From Oligella ureolytica DSM 18253 (lineage in GTDB: Bacteria > Pseudomonadota > Gammaproteobacteria > Burkholderiales > Burkholderiaceae_B), in assembly GCF_000373745.1 (NCBI RefSeq), contig NZ_KB892279.1, positions 1 to 64,000 on the forward strand: a stretch of 64,000 bases of DNA. The letters run 5' to 3'. Positions 47,220 to 56,604 of this stretch are shown piece by piece; position 1 is the stretch's first letter, and every line of letters begins with the position of its first letter. The notes under the pieces were generated by a model. The model worked only from the letters and a program-made list of their open reading frames with translations. It was not told the origin of the DNA and made no database searches. Made by a program: the position numbers and the translations under genes.

Positions 47220-47747
47220 ATGGACAAAGAACTGAGTAATTATCACCTGTTATTAGCCGATGAAGAGGCCACCGAGGCCTTGGCAAATCAACTTGCAGAA
47301 TCTATTTTCCCTGATTTATCAACGGGTTATGAGCCAGACCTTAGCAACTTCGACGGTGCTCGTATTTATTTGCAAGGAGATTTAGGCGCCGGTAAGACAA
47401 CCTTTGCTCGCGCCTTTTTACGTGCATTAGGTGTAACAGGGCGCATTAAAAGCCCCACATATACCCTACTTGAAAGCTATAATGTTTCTAGATTATACTT
47501 ATATCACTTTGATTTTTATAGGTTTAGTGACTCTGACGAGTGGCAAGAAGCCGGTTTTGAGGAGCAGCTATTCGACCAAGCGGTTGTACTAGTTGAATGG
47601 TCAGAAAAAGCAAACGAGCAACTCCCTCCTCCTGATTTATACCTTAAGTTAATTTATCAGGACGAAGGACGAGAGGCCGTTTTATCGGCAATTTCAGACA
47701 AAGGGAAGCAATGGTTAAACAATTTGAACTCACAGACAAAGGCATAA
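47220..47747 (+). CDS. tsaE: tRNA threonylcarbamoyladenosine biosynthesis ATPase TsaE
   Basis: TsaE is the ATPase that resets the TsaBD complex making t6A37 in tRNAs reading ANN codons. The 175-residue protein has Walker A YLQGDLGAGKTTFARAFLRA near residue 50, the switch region KSPTYTLLESYNV near residue 79, YHFDFYRF and the end VVLVEWSEKA. Its last 37 bases overlap amiC in another frame, an arrangement that fits the usual tsaE-amiC-mutL-miaA gene cluster. Confidence 0.96.
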   Translation: MDKELSNYHLLLADEEATEALANQLAESIFPDLSTGYEPDLSNFDGARIYLQGDLGAGKTTFARAFLRALGVTGRIKSPTYTLLESYNVSRLYLYHFDFYRFSDSDEWQEAGFEEQLFDQAVVLVEWSEKANEQLPPPDLYLKLIYQDEGREAVLSAISDKGKQWLNNLNSQTKA

Positions 47748-49033
47748 AGCGTCGTCGTGCTTTAAGCGTCGCGGGTAGCTTATTGACCCTAAGTGTCATC
47801 CCAAAATGGGCCCAAGCTGCCGGACCCCAGGTCTTGGCTGTTCGTACTTGGCCTGCCGATGAATATACCCGTGTCACCTTAGAGTTAAGTGCACCGCTTA
47901 GTGCTGAGCACTTTATGCTCGAAAACCCAAACCGTTTAGTGGTGGATTTACAGGGCATTACGCTAAACCAGGCACTCAACTCGTTAGTGTCACAGATTAA
48001 GCCTAATGACCCTTACATTCAGTCAATACGTGTTGGGCAAAACCGTGCTGATGTTGTACGCTTAGTCATGGATCTTAAGCAGTCGATTGCTCCACAAGTG
48101 TTTACTCTAAAACCGATTGGTGATTATCAATACCGTCTTGTGCTGGATTTGTATCCTAAAGTAGCCCACGATCCGCTCATGGCCCTATTAGATAGTCCGG
48201 GTGATGACCCGTTGGCAGGTATTATTGATCAGTTAGGTGCAAATCGCCCAACCACCAATGCACCTACCGTACAGGGACAAATTGCTCCGCCAACACCGCC
48301 AACCAGTTCAGGCAGCAGGAGCCGCGGCTCGCGTCAAGTCTTAATCGCCATCGATCCGGGTCATGGCGGTGAGGATCCCGGTGCAATTGGCCCTAGCGGC
48401 ACGCGAGAAAAGGATATTGTCTTAGCCATTGGTAAGTTCCTACGCGACCAGATCAATGCCCAGCCTAATATGCGCGCTTACATGACGCGCGATGCTGATT
48501 TCTTTGTGCCTTTACAAGTAAGGGTACAAAAAGCACGACGCGTAAAAGCCGATATATTTGTATCTATCCACGCAGATGCCTTCACCAATCCAAGTGCTCG
48601 CGGAACGACTGTCTTTACCTTATCCAATAAGGGGGCATCGAGTGCCGCCGCCAAATGGTTAGCCAATCGTGAGAACCAAGCCGATATGATTGGGGGCGTT
48701 GATTTTGGTGTTCACGATAAGAGCACAGCCAGTGTTTTATTAGACCTATCGACGACTCAGCAAATTCAAGACTCATTAAAAATTGGACATCGCGTCTTAA
48801 GTTCGCTTTCCAAGGTCAATGGCGTCCATAGTCGACGAGTGGAGCAAGCAGGCTTTGCTGTTTTACGATCCCCTGATATACCTTCCATTTTAGTTGAGAC
48901 AGCGTTTATTTCTAATCCACAAGAAGAAAGATTTTTACGCTCCAAGAGCAACCAAAAAGCCTTAGCGCAGGGGATTGCCAGAGGCTTACAAGACTACTTA
49001 GCAACCAACCCACCATTAGCCCGCATGGGTTAA
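47711..49033 (+). CDS. amiC: N-acetylmuramoyl-L-alanine amidase, AmiC type
   Basis: A periplasmic amidase that cuts septal peptidoglycan so daughter cells can separate. The N-terminus has a twin-arginine-type signal, KGIKRRRALSVAGSLLTL then WAQA near residue 37, as in E. coli AmiC. The AMIN domain covers about 40-150 and a Pro/Thr-rich linker follows. The Amidase_3 domain begins near residue 210 with zinc ligands in IDPGHGGEDPGAIG, REKDIVLAI and VSIHADAF, and the catalytic Glu in VETAFISNPQEE. AGGGAAG precedes the ATG at 47711, which lies inside tsaE; no later Met precedes the signal. A terminator follows. Confidence 0.95.
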   Translation: MVKQFELTDKGIKRRRALSVAGSLLTLSVIPKWAQAAGPQVLAVRTWPADEYTRVTLELSAPLSAEHFMLENPNRLVVDLQGITLNQALNSLVSQIKPNDPYIQSIRVGQNRADVVRLVMDLKQSIAPQVFTLKPIGDYQYRLVLDLYPKVAHDPLMALLDSPGDDPLAGIIDQLGANRPTTNAPTVQGQIAPPTPPTSSGSRSRGSRQVLIAIDPGHGGEDPGAIGPSGTREKDIVLAIGKFLRDQINAQPNMRAYMTRDADFFVPLQVRVQKARRVKADIFVSIHADAFTNPSARGTTVFTLSNKGASSAAAKWLANRENQADMIGGVDFGVHDKSTASVLLDLSTTQQIQDSLKIGHRVLSSLSKVNGVHSRRVEQAGFAVLRSPDIPSILVETAFISNPQEERFLRSKSNQKALAQGIARGLQDYLATNPPLARMG

Positions 49034-49067
49034 AAGCAAACCCACCTACTGATTAAACTTAGTTTTT

Positions 49068-49100
49068 AAAACCGCTTGATTAATATCGAGCGGTTTTTTA
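49068..49100 (+). terminator. Intrinsic terminator after amiC, just before mutL
   Basis: AAAACCGCT at 49068-49076 pairs with AGCGGTTTT at 49089-49097 and is followed by a T tract. It ends only 12 bases before the chosen mutL start codon, so any transcript from upstream must read through it. Confidence 0.85.
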
Positions 49101-49111
49101 ATATGTACGAC

Positions 49112-51007
49112 ATGAGTCAACGAAAAGAAATCCTCCCCCTACCAGAGCAGTTAATCAATCAAATCGCCGCGGGCGAGGTGATCGAACGTCCTGCGTCGGT
49201 ACTTAAAGAAGTACTGGAAAATGCCATTGATGCCGGTGCATCTCAAATTGAAGTACGGCTTGAGGGCGGTGGCATTCGCCGTATCTGCGTCATTGATGAT
49301 GGCAGCGGTATTCCTGTCAATGAACTGCCGTTGGCAATCACTCAACACGCAACGAGTAAGATTCGCTCGCTTGATGAGTTGGAGTCAGTCGCATCAATGG
49401 GCTTTAGGGGTGAAGCCCTAGCATCAATCGCCTCAGTCAGCCGTCTGACCATCACTTCACGCAGCGCCGAACAAGATCTTGCTTATAGCATTTGCGGCAG
49501 CAGCAAAGAAATCAGTCCGGCAGCCGGCGGCATTGGCACCACCATTGATGTTAAGCAGTTATTTGAGCATATCCCTGCACGTCGCAAGTTCCTTAAAACC
49601 GAGGGCACTGAGTTTGGTCATGCGGTAGACGCCATGGAGCGCATTGCAATGGCAAATCCGCACATCAGTTTTAGGATATTTCATAATCAAAAGCCATATA
49701 AGCAATGGCTAGCGAGCGATGCGTTTCAGCGTGTGCGTGATGTCATTGGTGAGGAATTTATTGAACACGGCCTCGAAGTACAAATGGATCATGGACTTGC
49801 GCGAGTTCATGGCATCACGATTCACCCCACGGCGGCAAGAGCCAGGGCGGATAAGCAATATCTCTTTGTTAACGGCCGCTTTATACGCGACCGCACCATC
49901 AGCCATGCCATTCGACAAGCGTATAGCGACGTCTTACATGGTGATCGTCAACCGGCTTATGTGCTTTTTTTAGAAATTTCGCCCGACTTAGTCGACGTCA
50001 ATGTTCACCCTGCTAAAAGTGAAGTTCGCTTTAGAGAATCAGGCGCCGTCTATCGCTTATTTACACAAGCAATCGGCTCAGCCTTATCCAACACAGGGGG
50101 TCAAAGCCAAAGCGATGCTAATGCCGTCATGAGCACCCTAGGTCGTGCGGGTGATGGTCAAGTAGTGGAAGTGGACGCTGCTTCGGCACAGTCCGCATTA
50201 CCTCAAGCACTCATGACACAAGGGACCTACCCGGCACACACAGGCAGTCGCAACCATGCTCCTGCTGCGCTTAACTACCCTACGTCCAGCTACCACCAAA
50301 ATTCGCTAGACTTAGCGCAGACAGCCGGCAACTGGCAATCTGCTTATGCCCCTATCAGCGCACCTGAAGATATTCACGTACCTAAACCTCGAATGCACAA
50401 CAGCAGTGAGACTGAGTTGGGGGATTATCCATTAGGCATGGCCATTGGGCAATTACACGGTATTTATATTTTGGCCCAAAATCACTCCGGTCTCGTGCTG
50501 GTTGACATGCACGCTGCCCATGAGCGTGTCGTTTATGAGCAATTAAAGCAATTACACAATCAACAAGAGATTGTCACCCAAGAGTTTTTAGTTCCTTTCT
50601 TAATTTCTTGTAGCGAAAAAGAAGTCGCTCTTGTCGAATCACAACAGGAACTATTGCAGGAATTGGGCCTGCGTCTTAGTGCCAGTGGCCCTAAAAGCAT
50701 CACGGTACGTGCTGTTCCTGCCCTACTCGCTCGAGGTGATATCGAAAGTCTTGTCTTAGGTGTCTTAAAAGATATCAATGATATTGGCAGTACCGAACGA
50801 CTCGCTTTGCAACGCAACGAAATTCTCTCAACGATGGCTTGTCACGGTTCGGTACGCGCTAATAAATTCCTGACCATCACAGAAATGAACGCTCTTCTAC
50901 GGGCGATGGAAGCAACAGATAAGGCCGATAACTGTAATCACGGTCGTCCTACCTGGTTTCAATGGTCGCTGCGCGACTTAGATAAACTCTTTATGCGTGG
51001 CGAATAA
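49112..51007 (+). CDS. mutL: DNA mismatch repair protein MutL
   Basis: MutL links mismatch recognition by MutS to strand incision. The 631-residue protein has a GHKL ATPase: [20 protein letters not shown] near residue 13, [28 protein letters not shown] near residue 75, and [14 protein letters not shown] near residue 295. A linker covers about 330-445. The C-terminal domain carries [12 protein letters not shown], close to the DQHA(x)2E(x)4E endonuclease motif, plus ACHGSVRAN and CNHGRPT near the end. I therefore expect nicking activity, unlike E. coli MutL. The start could be 49103 or 49112; relatives favour 49112. No ribosome site is visible because the terminator stem occupies that position. 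Confidence 0.95.
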   Translation: MSQRKEILPLPEQLINQIAAGEVIERPASVLKEVLENAIDAGASQIEVRLEGGGIRRICVIDDGSGIPVNELPLAITQHATSKIRSLDELESVASMGFRGEALASIASVSRLTITSRSAEQDLAYSICGSSKEISPAAGGIGTTIDVKQLFEHIPARRKFLKTEGTEFGHAVDAMERIAMANPHISFRIFHNQKPYKQWLASDAFQRVRDVIGEEFIEHGLEVQMDHGLARVHGITIHPTAARARADKQYLFVNGRFIRDRTISHAIRQAYSDVLHGDRQPAYVLFLEISPDLVDVNVHPAKSEVRFRESGAVYRLFTQAIGSALSNTGGQSQSDANAVMSTLGRAGDGQVVEVDAASAQSALPQALMTQGTYPAHTGSRNHAPAALNYPTSSYHQNSLDLAQTAGNWQSAYAPISAPEDIHVPKPRMHNSSETELGDYPLGMAIGQLHGIYILAQNHSGLVLVDMHAAHERVVYEQLKQLHNQQEIVTQEFLVPFLISCSEKEVALVESQQELLQELGLRLSASGPKSITVRAVPALLARGDIESLVLGVLKDINDIGSTERLALQRNEILSTMACHGSVRANKFLTITEMNALLRAMEATDKADNCNHGRPTWFQWSLRDLDKLFMRGE

Positions 51008-51017
51008 GAAAAACATC

Positions 51018-51953
51018 ATGAAAAAAAAGATTCTCTGCATTAGTGGTCCTACTGCCGCCGGCAAATCCGCCTCCGTTTTGGCTTTGGCCCAGTCCACTCC
51101 AATTGAAATTATCTCCATGGACTCAGCCACCATTTACAAACATATGGATATCGGCACCGCCAAAGCCAGCGCGGAAGAACAAGCACTGGTACCCCATCAT
51201 TTATTAGATATTCGCGACCCGGCCGAGAGTTATAGCGCAGCGGATTTTGTTGATGATAGCTTAAGACTCATCCGTGAGATAGAAGTGCGCGGCCGTCTGC
51301 CGGTCATTGAGGGTGGCACCATGATGTATTACAAAGCCTTGCGTGAGGGCATGCATGATTTACCCAAAGCCGATAACACTCTCAGAGAAAGGATCGAAGC
51401 GGAAGCAGCCGAACTCGGGTGGCCGGCAATGCACCGACAACTTGCTGCTTTAGATCCCATCACTGCCGATCGCCTAGCACCCAATGACAGCCAGCGTATT
51501 TCACGTGCTTTAGAAATTATTGAACTAAGTGGCAAACCTATGTCGGCACTGCTGTCCGAGCAAAAAAACAAACAGCACAACTATGATTTTGTCACTATTA
51601 GCTTAGAACCTACAGATCGTAGTCAATTACACCAACAAATCGCTAAACGTTTTTATCAAATGATGGAGATGGGCTTTTTAGATGAAGTAGAAGCGCTCTA
51701 TCAGCGCAAGGATTTACACCCTGATTTACCGTCAATCCGCTGCGTAGGCTATAGACAACTCTGGGATTATTTGAATAATAACTGCAGCTATGATGAAGCA
51801 GTTGAGCGAGGCATTGCTGCCACCAGACAGCTGGCAAAACGCCAAATTACCTGGCTGCGCAGTCAACCGGAAAGAATTCAGATTGACTGCTTTTCTGATG
51901 ATGTGCCTAAGCAAGTGCTAGCACTTGCTCGGGAGCATGGCTTTATTAACTAA
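51018..51953 (+). CDS. miaA: tRNA dimethylallyltransferase MiaA
   Basis: MiaA adds the dimethylallyl group to A37 of tRNAs reading UNN codons. The 311-residue protein has the P-loop [17 protein letters not shown] near residue 8, [17 protein letters not shown] near residue 35, [18 protein letters not shown] near residue 62, [12 protein letters not shown] near residue 100 and [13 protein letters not shown] near residue 280. I use the ATG at 51018; a GTG at 50997 lies inside mutL. Codons 2-4 form a run of eight A, a possible slippage site. It follows mutL by 10 bases, as in many proteobacteria. Confidence 0.95.
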   Translation: MKKKILCISGPTAAGKSASVLALAQSTPIEIISMDSATIYKHMDIGTAKASAEEQALVPHHLLDIRDPAESYSAADFVDDSLRLIREIEVRGRLPVIEGGTMMYYKALREGMHDLPKADNTLRERIEAEAAELGWPAMHRQLAALDPITADRLAPNDSQRISRALEIIELSGKPMSALLSEQKNKQHNYDFVTISLEPTDRSQLHQQIAKRFYQMMEMGFLDEVEALYQRKDLHPDLPSIRCVGYRQLWDYLNNNCSYDEAVERGIAATRQLAKRQITWLRSQPERIQIDCFSDDVPKQVLALAREHGFIN

Positions 51954-51992
51954 TATAGTTAACACCGTATCAGCAATTTTGGGGTGTTGACA

Positions 51993-53042
51993 CTACTCTT
52001 TGATGACAACTTGAGCGCCATCACCCTGCTCAACAATCCCACCTAAGTGATAGACTGTTTCACCGGCTTCGCTTAGCTGAGCTTTGATCGCTTCAGCCTC
52101 ATCGGCAGCTACTACAATCACCATACCCAGACCGCAATTAAAGACGCGGTACATCTCTTGGGTATCCACATTACCCTGCTCCTGTAACCACTGGAACAAG
52201 GGCGGCAACTGCCACTCACCTTTTTGCAAATGAGCAGCTAAACCGGCAGGCACAATACGTGGGATATTTTCCAACAAACCGCCACCGGTAACGTGCACTA
52301 AGCCTTTTATCGCTGCGCCATGCTTTTCAATAGCAGCTAATAGCGGCTTCACATAGAGACGCGTCGGAGCCATGATGACGTCACCAAAGGTGCTGTCACC
52401 AAAACGATCACTTGGTTTAATCCCTGCGCGCTCAATGATCTTACGAATTAAAGAATAGCCATTTGAGTGGGCGCCACTGGAAGCTAAACCAATCACGACA
52501 TCACCCGCAGCAATCGTGGAACCATTAATAATCTTAGATTTTTCGACAGCACCGACCGCAAAACCGGCCAAATCGTACTCACCCTCCGGATACATACCCG
52601 GCATCTCAGCTGTCTCACCACCGATTAAGGCGCAGCCTGACAACTCACAACCTTTGGCAATTCCACCGACCACAGCAGCCGCCTTGTCAACGGAGAGTAC
52701 ACCACAAGCAAAGTAGTCTAAGAAAAATAAAGGCTCTGCGCCCTGTACCAGGATATCGTTAACACTCATCGCCACTAAGTCAATGCCGACGGTATCGTGC
52801 CTATCCCAATCAAAGGCTAAACGCAGCTTGGTACCTACACCATCGGTGCCGGCGACTAAAACAGGCTCCTCATAGCGCTTAGGAACTTCAAATAAGGCGC
52901 CAAAACCACCAAGACCTGTTAACACCCCTTCGCGCATGGTTTTAGCTGCCAAAGGCTTAATACGATCAACTAAAGCCTCACCGGCATCAATGTCTACACC
53001 CGCATCACGGTAACTTAAAGGGGAGTTTTGCTTATTTGTCAT
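51993..53042 (-). CDS. purM: Phosphoribosylformylglycinamidine cyclo-ligase (AIR synthetase)
   Basis: PurM closes the imidazole ring in step five of purine synthesis. The 349-residue sequence shows [19 protein letters not shown] near residue 7, [19 protein letters not shown] near residue 68, [21 protein letters not shown] near residue 90, [22 protein letters not shown]-type sequence near residue 142 and [14 protein letters not shown] near residue 250. I use the ATG at 53042; the frame opens with a TTG 15 bases earlier. It is divergent from hda. Confidence 0.97.
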   Translation of the reverse strand: MTNKQNSPLSYRDAGVDIDAGEALVDRIKPLAAKTMREGVLTGLGGFGALFEVPKRYEEPVLVAGTDGVGTKLRLAFDWDRHDTVGIDLVAMSVNDILVQGAEPLFFLDYFACGVLSVDKAAAVVGGIAKGCELSGCALIGGETAEMPGMYPEGEYDLAGFAVGAVEKSKIINGSTIAAGDVVIGLASSGAHSNGYSLIRKIIERAGIKPSDRFGDSTFGDVIMAPTRLYVKPLLAAIEKHGAAIKGLVHVTGGGLLENIPRIVPAGLAAHLQKGEWQLPPLFQWLQEQGNVDTQEMYRVFNCGLGMVIVVAADEAEAIKAQLSEAGETVYHLGGIVEQGDGAQVVIKE

Positions 53043-53175
53043 GAGAAATATACCCAAATATGTAAGAATAATGATTATTGTTAGAAAAAGTGCACTACGC
53101 TGCGCATTAAGTAGATTATCCTATTTTACGATAAATTATCACTCAACAGTGCTTGAGTGGTTGCAATGATTTTGA

Positions 53176-53868
53176 ATGATTGAACAACTGCCATTGGCTC
53201 TTCAGTTAAGCCAAGACTTTAGCTTTGATAATTTTGTACCGGGTGAGAACTGGGAAGCGCTCAGCCGGCTCATTGACTGCTCTACCGGCAAGATGTTTTA
53301 TCTTTTCGGTGAGTCCGGCAGTGGCAAAACACATCTGCTAAAAGCCTTAGCAGCGGATCGTACAGATGCTATCTATTTTACTGCCAATGATTTTCCAAGG
53401 ACTGTCGATGCATGTTTAGCATCAAAGCCCCGAATCATCGCGGTGGATGATGTACATAGGCTAACTGCTGCTCAGCAAATGACTCTATTCGATTTGGTCA
53501 ATTACTGTCATCGCAACAAGACTAATGATGCCGCCATCTCCCTCGTAATGACAGGCGACCAATCACCGCTAAACATGCCGATTCGTGAGGATTTACGTAA
53601 TCGTCTCGGCTGGGGGCTGGCTTATAGATTACATTCGCTCAAAGACGAGGATATCTTATTAGCCATACAGCAACGCGCCTTTGAAAAAGATCTCAAAATC
53701 AACAAAGAAGCAATGGATTGGCTTTTAAAAAATACTGAGCGTAATATCCGCTCTCTTTTTGCTTGGCTTGATGCTTTAGATCTTTACTCCATCGCTAAGC
53801 GACGCCAAATCACATTAAACTTAATTAAAAACTTTATTAAAGAAGCTGAATTTAAAAACACACTATGA
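53176..53868 (+). CDS. hda: DnaA regulatory inactivator Hda-like AAA+ protein
   Basis: Hda binds the loaded beta clamp and stimulates ATP hydrolysis by DnaA, stopping re-initiation. The 230-residue protein begins IEQLPLALQLSQDFSFDNF, with a clamp-binding QLPLAL-type motif at residues 4-9. It has Walker A YLFGESGSGKTHLLKALA near residue 43, Walker B IIAVDDVHRL near residue 90 and the DnaA-like lid RNIRSLFAWLDALDLYSIA near residue 180. It lacks the DnaA DNA-binding domain. Its stop overlaps the HAD gene start (ATGA). Confidence 0.9.
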   Translation: MIEQLPLALQLSQDFSFDNFVPGENWEALSRLIDCSTGKMFYLFGESGSGKTHLLKALAADRTDAIYFTANDFPRTVDACLASKPRIIAVDDVHRLTAAQQMTLFDLVNYCHRNKTNDAAISLVMTGDQSPLNMPIREDLRNRLGWGLAYRLHSLKDEDILLAIQQRAFEKDLKINKEAMDWLLKNTERNIRSLFAWLDALDLYSIAKRRQITLNLIKNFIKEAEFKNTL

Positions 53869-54551
53869 GTACAACAACGACAACAACACTTGCCCTCTTC
53901 GATCTTGATCACACCTTACTGCCAATCGACACCGACTATGAGTGGGTCGAATGGCTTAGCCGTAATAACTTAGCCGGCGATCCCGCTGAGGTAAAACGCC
54001 GTAATCAGGAGATCATGGACAAATACGATGCCGGTCAACTCACGATCGAGGAGTCAGCGGCCTTTGTACTCAGTTTTTTAACCATGCATAGCCCATTTGA
54101 ACTGGCAGCCTATCATGAGCGCTTCATGGCAGAGGTCGTACGCCCAAACATCACTCAGCAAGCATGTGATTTGGTGAATCAGCATTTATCCAATGGTGAT
54201 TTATGCTGCTTAGTTTCAGCCACTAACTCCTTTGTTATCGAACCCGTTGGGCGCGCTTTCGGTTTTTCTCATATTATTGGCACCACACCGGAGTACCTTA
54301 ACGGTAGATACACCGGTCAATTCGTTGGCGTTGCGAGCTACAAAGAGGGTAAAATAACGCGTGTTGAGGAGTGGCTCAAGAGCTTAAATTTAACCTTCGA
54401 GAGCTTTAACGAGGTGCATTTTTATAGTGACTCGATGAATGACTTACCACTATTAGAAAAAGCGACTCACGCAGTAGCGACAAACCCAAGTCCGACGCTA
54501 CGAGAGATTGCTAAGCGCAACAACTGGGCAATTATTGATCTTTTTAAGTAA
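53865..54551 (+). CDS. HAD-IB family phosphatase (SerB/phosphoserine-phosphatase-like)
   Basis: A 228-residue HAD hydrolase of the IB subfamily. Motif I is LFDLDHTLLPIDTDYEW near residue 10, motif II LVSATNSFVIEPVGRAFGF near residue 110, and motif IV HFYSDSMNDLPLLEKATHAV near residue 185. Relatives act on phosphoserine, histidinol phosphate or similar small phosphoesters; the substrate is not clear. It sits between hda and pcnB as in Bordetella-type genomes and overlaps hda by 4 bases. Confidence 0.88.
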   Translation: MSTTTTTTLALFDLDHTLLPIDTDYEWVEWLSRNNLAGDPAEVKRRNQEIMDKYDAGQLTIEESAAFVLSFLTMHSPFELAAYHERFMAEVVRPNITQQACDLVNQHLSNGDLCCLVSATNSFVIEPVGRAFGFSHIIGTTPEYLNGRYTGQFVGVASYKEGKITRVEEWLKSLNLTFESFNEVHFYSDSMNDLPLLEKATHAVATNPSPTLREIAKRNNWAIIDLFK

Positions 54552-54557
54552 AAGTCT

Positions 54558-56036
54558 ATGGCTAACGAAGCTAAATCCACCATCAGCAAGTTTGTAAGGC
54601 GGTTCTTTCCAACGTCAGACCAAGATAAACAGACTGCACATCGCACATCAAAAAACAAAGCAGGCACCTCAAAAACCGTGGCTAAAAAAGTAATCTACAG
54701 CGCTGATGAACACCAGATTCAAAAGCATTTTATTTCACGCAATGCAATTAAAGTCTGCCAGGTACTGCAGCAAGCCGGCTATGAAGCCTATATCGTCGGT
54801 GGCGCAGTACGTGACTTAACTCTTGGCCTACAGCCTAAAGATTTTGATGTGGCCACCAATGCCACCCCTGAAGAAATTAAACCGCTCTTTCGTAGAGCGT
54901 TAATTATCGGTCGCCGTTTTAGACTGGTGCATTGTGTTTTTGGTCGCGAAATTATTGAAGTATCTACCTTTAGGGCTGCTTCTAAGAAAAAGCAACTGAC
55001 AGACGAGTTCGGTCGCGTCCTCAGTGATAATGTGTACGGCACGCAAGCTCAAGATGCTGAGCGCCGTGATTTCACCATCAATGCACTCTATTACGACCCG
55101 GTTCGCGAAGAGTTAATTGACTACCATGATGGCCTAAGCGATATCCGTCAACGTGTGGTTCAAATCATTGGCAATGCTGAAGAGCGCTATCGAGAGGATC
55201 CGGTACGGATTTTACGTGCCCTACGTTTTCAAGCCAAATTAAACGGTACCATCGAAGAAAAAACGGCCGCCCCAATCCGAGAAATGGCGAATTTACTCGC
55301 CAATGTCCCGGAGTCCCGCATGGCTGACGAATGTCTTAAATTATTAACCTGTGGCAATGTCAATCTATGTCTGCAGCTCATTCAAGAGCAACAAATTGAC
55401 CAAGGTGTTTTACCGTTAATTGACTTGCTTCTACAGCAGGTAGATAGCAGTAAGTTTTTAAATATTGCCTTGGAGCGTACCGATCTTCGCATTCGCCATA
55501 ACAAAACAGTCAGCCCCAGTTTCTTATACGCCTCTGCACTGTGGCCATTAGTCAATCAACGCTGGGCTTTCTACCAAGAGCAGCATAAAGAGCCTGCCGT
55601 ACCGGCACTTATCCAAGCCGCTCATGATGTATTGGATCAATACGCACGCGCCTTAGCGCTTCAAAAGCGACAAAGCAGCGATATGCGCGAGATCTGGTTT
55701 ATGCAGCCACGTTTTGAAAGGCGATCTGCCCGATCGATTTACCGCATGTTTGAACAGCAACGTTTCAGAGCAGCAGTGGACTTCTTACAGATCCGTGCGG
55801 CTGCCGGTGAATTTGACAGCGTGCTTGCCCAATGGTGGATGGACTTAGCTGACGCTGACGATGCAAACCGCAAAGAGATGCTTGGCAAACTACCGCATCA
55901 AGCGGCTTCATCTGCCGGTGGTGGCGCCGGGGCCACAAAATCCAGACGCCGTCGTTCTCGTCGTCGCTCAAGCGCCGGTCGCAATAAGAGAGCCAACAAA
56001 ACCACTTCAGCTCTAAACAGGACGACAGATGACTAA
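54558..56036 (+). CDS. pcnB: Poly(A) polymerase I
   Basis: PcnB adds A tails to RNA 3-prime ends and promotes decay. The 492 residues have the nucleotidyltransferase head VGGAVRDLTLGLQPKDFDVA near residue 80 with the two catalytic Asp, then VSTFRAASKKKQ, QDAERRDFTINALYYDPV near residue 170 and REDPVRILRALRFQAKL near residue 212. The C-terminal 40 residues are a basic tail (SRRRRSRRRSSAGRNKRANK), as is common for bacterial poly(A) polymerases. It overlaps folK by 8 bases, and pcnB-folK is a conserved pair. Confidence 0.95.
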   Translation: MANEAKSTISKFVRRFFPTSDQDKQTAHRTSKNKAGTSKTVAKKVIYSADEHQIQKHFISRNAIKVCQVLQQAGYEAYIVGGAVRDLTLGLQPKDFDVATNATPEEIKPLFRRALIIGRRFRLVHCVFGREIIEVSTFRAASKKKQLTDEFGRVLSDNVYGTQAQDAERRDFTINALYYDPVREELIDYHDGLSDIRQRVVQIIGNAEERYREDPVRILRALRFQAKLNGTIEEKTAAPIREMANLLANVPESRMADECLKLLTCGNVNLCLQLIQEQQIDQGVLPLIDLLLQQVDSSKFLNIALERTDLRIRHNKTVSPSFLYASALWPLVNQRWAFYQEQHKEPAVPALIQAAHDVLDQYARALALQKRQSSDMREIWFMQPRFERRSARSIYRMFEQQRFRAAVDFLQIRAAAGEFDSVLAQWWMDLADADDANRKEMLGKLPHQAASSAGGGAGATKSRRRRSRRRSSAGRNKRANKTTSALNRTTDD

Positions 56037-56514
56037 GGCCAGCAAAGCATACATCGCTTTGGGCGCTAATCTTAATTCTCCTGCATCCACACTGGAATCC
56101 GCTCTAGAGACCATCAGTCAAAGCAAAGGGATAGAGCTGGTTAAGCGTTCATCGCTCTATCGCAGCCCTCCTCTTGATGCAGATGGTCCGGATTATATTA
56201 ATGCCGTTGCGGAAATTAAGACCACTTTGACGCCTTTGGAACTTTTGCACCAGCTACAGGCGATTGAAAATGCGTTTGGTCGAGAGCGTTTATACAGAAA
56301 CTCACCTCGCACCTTAGATCTTGACGTGTTACTTTATGAGAACTTCAATTCGGATAGTGCAGAGCTAACGGTCCCACACCCTCGTATGCATTTACGCAGC
56401 TTTGTGCTGATGCCGTTAATGGAAATTGCGGGGGATATGTCACTTCAGCAAGGTTACCTCTCTAAGCTTTTAGAAGAAGCTTTAGCATCAGGACAAATTA
56501 TTCATGCTCTTTAA
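56029..56514 (+). CDS. folK: 6-hydroxymethyl-7,8-dihydropterin pyrophosphokinase
   Basis: HPPK transfers pyrophosphate from ATP to hydroxymethyl-dihydropterin, the substrate for FolP. The 161-residue sequence has AYIALGANLNSPASTLESAL near residue 7, SSLYRSPPLDADGPDYINAVAE-type sequence near residue 40, FGRERLYRNSPRTLDLDVLLY near residue 83 with the two metal-binding Asp, and VPHPRMHLRSFVLMPL. The ATG overlaps the end of pcnB. A terminator follows. Confidence 0.97.
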   Translation: MTKASKAYIALGANLNSPASTLESALETISQSKGIELVKRSSLYRSPPLDADGPDYINAVAEIKTTLTPLELLHQLQAIENAFGRERLYRNSPRTLDLDVLLYENFNSDSAELTVPHPRMHLRSFVLMPLMEIAGDMSLQQGYLSKLLEEALASGQIIHAL

Positions 56515-56530
56515 TTCTCTATCACTGACC

Positions 56531-56567
56531 AAAAAAGGGAGTTAAGAAAACACCCTAACTCCCTTTG
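56531..56567 (-). terminator. Terminator between folK and the fumarase gene (bidirectional)
   Basis: AAAGGGAGTTA at 56534-56544 pairs with TAACTCCCTTT at 56556-56566. On the minus strand a TTTTTT tract follows, so it ends the fumarase transcript; it may also end folK. Confidence 0.9.
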
Positions 56568-56604
56568 CCTGCCTTCAAGAAAAAGCGATAACGACTGTGG
56601 CTAC

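Noticed and set aside
51018-51032. Eight-A run at the start of miaA as a phase-variation switch
   Set aside because: The run is just Lys codons at the start and no alternative frame gives a sensible product; runs of this length are common in A/T-rich genomes.
51961-51988. AACACC/GGTGTT pair between miaA and purM as a terminator
   Set aside because: Only six pairs and no T tract on either strand; too weak to call.
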